Assembly: GCA_900618425.1 (NCBI GenBank)
Contig: UZAN01039479.1
Span: 30,743-94,742, forward strand
DNA from: Echinostoma caproni
Lineage: Eukaryota; Platyhelminthes; Trematoda; Plagiorchiida; Echinostomatidae
Reading direction: 5' to 3'
Length of the DNA: 64,000 bases
This document shows, piece after piece, positions 55,201-61,200 of the stretch. The notes beneath the pieces are model-generated. The model saw only the letters and a list, made by a program, of their open reading frames with translations. It did no database searches and was not told the origin of the DNA. A program made the position numbers and the translations under genes. The number at the start of each line of letters is the position of its first letter. Positions within the stretch are counted from its first letter, which is position 1.

Positions 55201-58200
55201 GTCCTTTGTTACGAATTTGGTAACGTCGGTATTGATAGCAAGCTGAAATCAGTGACGATTTAAAACGGGCTAGATCTTCGGAAGAAGTTGCTATGAGATC
55301 AGTTGTTTGCCCGACTAAGTTTTCAAATGGTACTTCTGAATCAATCTGGCGTTCCTAACGACGAGAGCAACGAAATTTGGACCCAAGTGTTAGTGCTTCA
55401 ATCAGAATATCGCTCAGATGAATACCGGAAAAACTATGTACCGTTCAGGATGGCTTGGAAAATATCCTTGCGGTGTGAGAGGTCTCAGTGTACGATTCAG
55501 TGACAACATTTTCTCTTGCGATCTGCGATGAAAAATCATTTTCAGGTATTCCAGACATACATTCCTGTGATTTTCACTCAAAGATTGAACTGACAGTTGA
55601 TATTGTGACAATTCTTTCGAGCACAGTGGTTTAGGGTTTATCAGTATCCAACTGGTTAGGAACATGACGCTTGAGCGTTTTGCTGTTGGGATAGATCCGA
55701 TAGCGGCGTAGATGTTTCCAATAATTGGTGGGATATTGGTTACAAGAAATACATTCCTCGATGAATTTCACACAACAGTTAGTGTCACAGAGTCTGGTGG
55801 AAAACTTCAGGAACTGATTCAGCCCTCTTATCATCTCGGGCGGATATGTGGTTTTCAAATCACAGAATATGTCCTTTGATTAAGAACACACTGCAGGCAA
55901 ACATATGAAAGAGCAAGTCGCATCTGTTCAGAAGATACTTTAAAGGACAAACTTGAACTAGCGAGGAGAACCTTACTGGAGAATGGCTATNNNNNNNNNN
56001 NNNNNNNNNNNNNNNNNNNNNNNNNNNNNNNNNNNNNNNNNNNNNNNNNNNNNNNNNNNNNNNNNNNNNNNNNNNNNNNNNNNNNNNNNNNNNNNNNNNN
56101 NNNNNNNNNNNNNNNNNNNNNNNNNNNNNNNNNNNNNNNNNNNNNNNNNNNNNNNNNNNNNNNNNNNNNNNNNNNNNNNNNNNNNNNNNNNNNNNNNNNN
56201 NNNNNNNNNNNNNNNNNNNNNNNNNNNNNNNNNNNNNNNNNNNNNNNNNNNNNNNNNNNNNNNNNNNNNNNNNNNNNNNNNNNNNNNNNNNNNNNNNNNN
56301 NNNNNNNNNNNNNNNNNNNNNNNNNNNNNNNNNNNNNNNNNNNNNNNNNNNNNNNNNNNNNNNNNNNNNNNNNNNNNNNNNNNNNNNNNNNNNNNNNNNN
56401 NNNNNNNNNNNNNNNNNNNNNNNNNNNNNNNNNNNNNNNNNNNNNNNNNNNNNNNNNNNNNNNNNNNNNNNNNNNNNNNNNNNNNNNNNNNNNNNNNNNN
56501 NNNNNNNNNNNNNNNNNNNNNNNNNNNNNNNNNNNNNNNNNNNNNNNNNNNNNNNNNNNNNNNNNNNNNNNNNNNNNNNNNNNNNNNNNNNNNNNNNNNN
56601 NNNNNNNNNNNNNNNNNNNNNNNNNNNNNNNNNGCAATACGGTTCCGGACGTTAGCAACCGCAGAGGCGATTAACATCCGACTCATGAAGCTTGAGCTGT
56701 GCGCACAACGCAAATTAATTCAAGCTCTCAAACTCCCTTGGCCAAGAGAAGAGGAAATCGCTTGTTCACACGACCATGACGTAACACCATGACTTAATAA
56801 CTTTGGGTACGTGATCTAAACAGCGCACAAATTTGGAGTTCTCTTGGGCTCATTGCCAGACACATGACTCATCCACTTTGCTGTTTGAACGTATCAAGTC
56901 AAATCAAGTTAAAAAGTGGTTTTACACATCTCGAGAGGAGGATATTCAGCAATCACTTAACCATATTGTCAACAAAAAGTGAAGAAAAGCAATGTAATAC
57001 AGCAATTGAAGGTCATGAAAAGGACAGCAACAAAGAAATCAATGCCATACCCGGGCGTTTCTGATTGATTTTGTTTAGCGTTATACGCTGATTTCCTGCA
57101 ACGAGTTCTTAGTTTGTTAGAAGTCTGGCTAGATAAGGGACAATAGACCAAGTGTATGCTTCAGTGCGTGCCTATATAAGTTTGTGAGTAGAACGGGTGG
57201 ATGCGTAAGAGAGGCACTGACCAAGGGCGGAATAAAGATGATGGGAAATAGCAAATAAAATCCTGTTGGAGAATGTTTTACAGGACTGACGGTTGGAGAA
57301 ATAGTTGGCCAAGAGTTCAATCGTAGAAGGTTGAACTCCGCCCGACGAGAAGGTATTTAACAAAGTTTGTCGATTACTTGTGTTGAAAGCATCACTGTTG
57401 TCAAGAAAACATATGCGTACAGCTTCGTTTTTCTTATCCATATTGGATAAAACAAAGTGGGACAGCTAAGCATGCCCACCCGTGGTACCGCGGGGCTGAT
57501 TGTAAGCAAAATGGTTCGGGTTAACAACATTGAACTGTGTGGACAGGGTTTTAATCAGGAGCCCCTCAAACACCTTCAAAATAACTGAGGTCCAGGCAAT
57601 GGGACGGTATCTCTAGGATCCTTTCTTCGGTACTGGGGTGATGGAGGTTATTCTCTAGCAGTCGTGTATACGTTACTTCGAAATACAATTATCAAAATTT
57701 CACTCAGTACAGGGGAAAGGAAGGTAGCGCATTCTTTCAGGACAATGGGTGAAACACCGTCGGGGCCACAGGACCTATAACTATTTAATCGAGCTAACTC
57801 TTGATAAACATCGACAGATGCAACGCTGGCAACAGGATCGGTAATTTTTATTCCATATTCGTTGGGTAGAGCAGTGAGAGCGGTTCCAGTGTTGATGATC
57901 ATCTATACCCACACCAGCAGGTGCGCTGTGGGACGATTTGATGTCAGAAATTCGCATGGGGGCTTGCCAGGTCTCCCGACTACCTTTGTTGTCAAACCGA
58001 GCAGCGGCTTATAAAGAGTTTAGCCTTCGATGGATTTAGAAAGAGAGCACACCTCGTCGCCCATATGCATTTTGAAGTCACGCTCCTTTCTACGACGGAG
58101 TTGTTTGAGGTGTGGGGAAGAGAATCGATCAGGGAGGATATAAATTGTATCTGAAGCACAAAGGTCGTTGCAAAAGTTTAAGTAATTTGCTAATTGATCA

Positions 58201-61200
58201 CAGAAAACGGAAGGGTTGGGATCAGAAAACAAAGTAAGGCCGGAGTGCTTGCTCATTTCCCTAAACCCTGTGATGTTTTCTGGAGAACGCTGTCTTACTT
58301 GAAGCTTGTGATCATGACTTTGAGCAAAGAGACGATGGTTCGTTCTGCTAAAGATGGTAGCAGAAAACTTCAACATAGAATGATCAGACATTCCCAGTGG
58401 GGGGTGGCGTTCTACAAGAAGTAAATTGGGAAAGTAGATAAAACCCAAATCCAGATGTGCATGAAGCCTAGTGGCAAAGGTAACAATGTTTTGAAGACCT
58501 AAGGCGGTTTAGAAACGGGTATCGGAATTATTGAAGTCACCACAAATGATAAATACTGAAGTATCTACATATTCAGTGCAGTTGAAAGAGTCATAAAAAT
58601 CATTAGGAACATTAGATGACCAAGAGGGGGCTACATACACATTTACAAGAATAAGTGACCGAGAAAAGCTGAAATGTCTGGGCTTACATTGAATTGCCGA
58701 TGCGTTTATATCGGGTGTGAAATAAAAAAACGCTTTTGGTTAGATGACACCACTGGTTTTGTCAAACTTGATGACGTCACCTCCCCGTCGGGAATAAGGA
58801 ACAGGACGATAGGCACGATAGCTAGCGAAGTCATCCAGGTGTATTATTTCATCCTCAATGTCATTATGGAGCCAACTCTCTTGTAGCATGATCCCACCTA
58901 GTTGGGCATGTTCCCGTAGCTTGACTAAGCCGGTGAGATCGGCCATATTTCCGATAAGAGATCGGACGTTAGAAGTGAGAATGATGGGAACACACAAGCG
59001 GGAGATGGTTTGTTTCCGAAGAGCAACTTTCCAACTGGCTCGATGCTTCCTCGGATTTTTCGAAAGCTTCCTGAACGTCCTTTTGGTTTTATTCCTTATA
59101 GTCCTCCCAAAACAGGATGTAGCTGCACATTTAGTCCATTTGAATGCATGAAATCCCGGCGGTATTTGATCAAATTAGTCATTACTGTAGTAGCACAACA
59201 TTCGCCTTGACAACCAAGGTAAAAGTTCAGGTGAATGATGCAAAAAAGCTCAGACACAGTTATGGTAATGTAGCGAATAATCCGATGATGGAAAAACGGA
59301 TAGCGCGGCTGAAATTCGAAGACCCTGACAAATTCGTATTGAAATTGTTTTACATAAATGTGATTGCAAAGGCTTGAAAAGGAATTCACCGAAAACATAT
59401 GTTCGCCCACATTGTGTTCTTAGTCAATGGGCATATTTCATGATATTTGAATTTTTAACCTACCATAAATATATTGCAGAAAAGTTTGATGCATGTTCTC
59501 TTGGTAACACTGACCGAAATCTGGTCCACCGAAACATCATTAACCGATGTGTTTAATTTGCACAAATCAGAAAAGAAACGTCTTAACAAGTGCTCGCAAA
59601 CGATACAATTTCCACTTTATTGCTCATCTCACCTCCTTGTTTGTCCGAGTAGAAAAGAATATGCATGTGGCCAGCTGCAACTGGGTCCACGCCAGTCGAA
59701 CAAATATGACAGAGTGATAGACCCCATGCCGAAAGCAAGTTGTAACCGATCTCGGATGACGATACCCCCTGATGCTTCGTCATCTCGACCAAACGGCACC
59801 TGTCAGACGCTAACATCTAAGAATCGTGTCTTTGACCCATGCACACCTCTAGTGCAGTGCAAAAACGTCAACCCAGCTGGTAGTACGAAACGCGATCCAT
59901 TTTGAGGCTGAGATTAGAAAATGAACTAAAACAGTTAATACTATTTTCTTTTGTTCTATGCTTGAATTAGAACTGGCTTCACTGGAATATTTCAGGATAG
60001 TAATCAGAGGTAAATAGTCCCTACAAAAAACCTCATTCGATTTTCGATCGGCGAAAACTTAACTTGAAAAATCTTCTTAAAACCAATAATAGAATCGCTT
60101 ATCTTTTCTGTCAGTTGGAGCTTTAATCCAAGTATCCCGGTTTATTATTCAGCACTGTATTGTGTGATAATGTTCTAACGTACCAATTCGGCTGATGTAA
60201 TGATGGTTAAGTGGCTATTAATAAAAAATCAACCACTCATATTCATCACATCAGATATTACACTAGTATGACAATTTTGAACCCTATATTTAACTGTATT
60301 CGACCGAGGAGGAAGTTATCGAAAACAAGCTTTGTTCGCTACAGTGTTTTCTTAATCTCACAATGAGAATATTCAATAATTAAAAACTAACTTATATGAA
60401 TCAGTACGTGCCCCCGTTACGTCACCGTTCTTCGCAAAGTTAACTGCCTGAAAACTACCATGAATTGTAACGGCAGTTTGTTTCGGATAAGCTGCCATTT
60501 CCTCCAGTGTTTCATGGTCATGACGTATCTTGGTTCACTTTATTGTTTAATTACTTGAGAAGGTAGAATACCCGTGTGGTAGGCTGAGAAACCTGAACAA
60601 TCTATTCTTTAACAGAGAGGTTTAATAGAATGAAATATAGTTTAAGCTGTTTTCCCCCATCTTACAATTTCTTTGAACTTTATCATCTATGACAAAATAA
60701 AATCCGATCACATACTTCGTTGAGACCAGCCCACTGAATTGGATTTCCAGGTGGCAGGTCAAACACATAAAATATAAGTCTTTTGTATCAACCAAAGGGT
60801 CGAATAGACTATCTATGCATCATTACGTTTTACGGCAACTTTGCAGTCAAAGTTGATTACAACAAGCGAATCGTATTTGCTTGGCTTCATTTCGTCATCA
60901 CTTCTTGCGATTTGCATCAGAGCCATGCATGTTTATGTGAATGTAAATCGGCGGACTTGATTATTTAGTCTATCACCCCCGAGATAGACATCTAAGCAGA
61001 TCAACCTAAGGTCCGCCTAACTGCATAAGATGTGATTGCCTCTATAGCCGTACACATGCCCCCTGATTGGCTTGCTAGCTGGTACTTTAAAGCAGATAGA
61101 TCCCGACTCAGGAAATCTAAATGAATTTTCAAGACTGAAAAGCGTTCTCTATCCGACTGCTCAAAATGTGCCCTAATTAATGCGTCAGTATGAACGGGCT

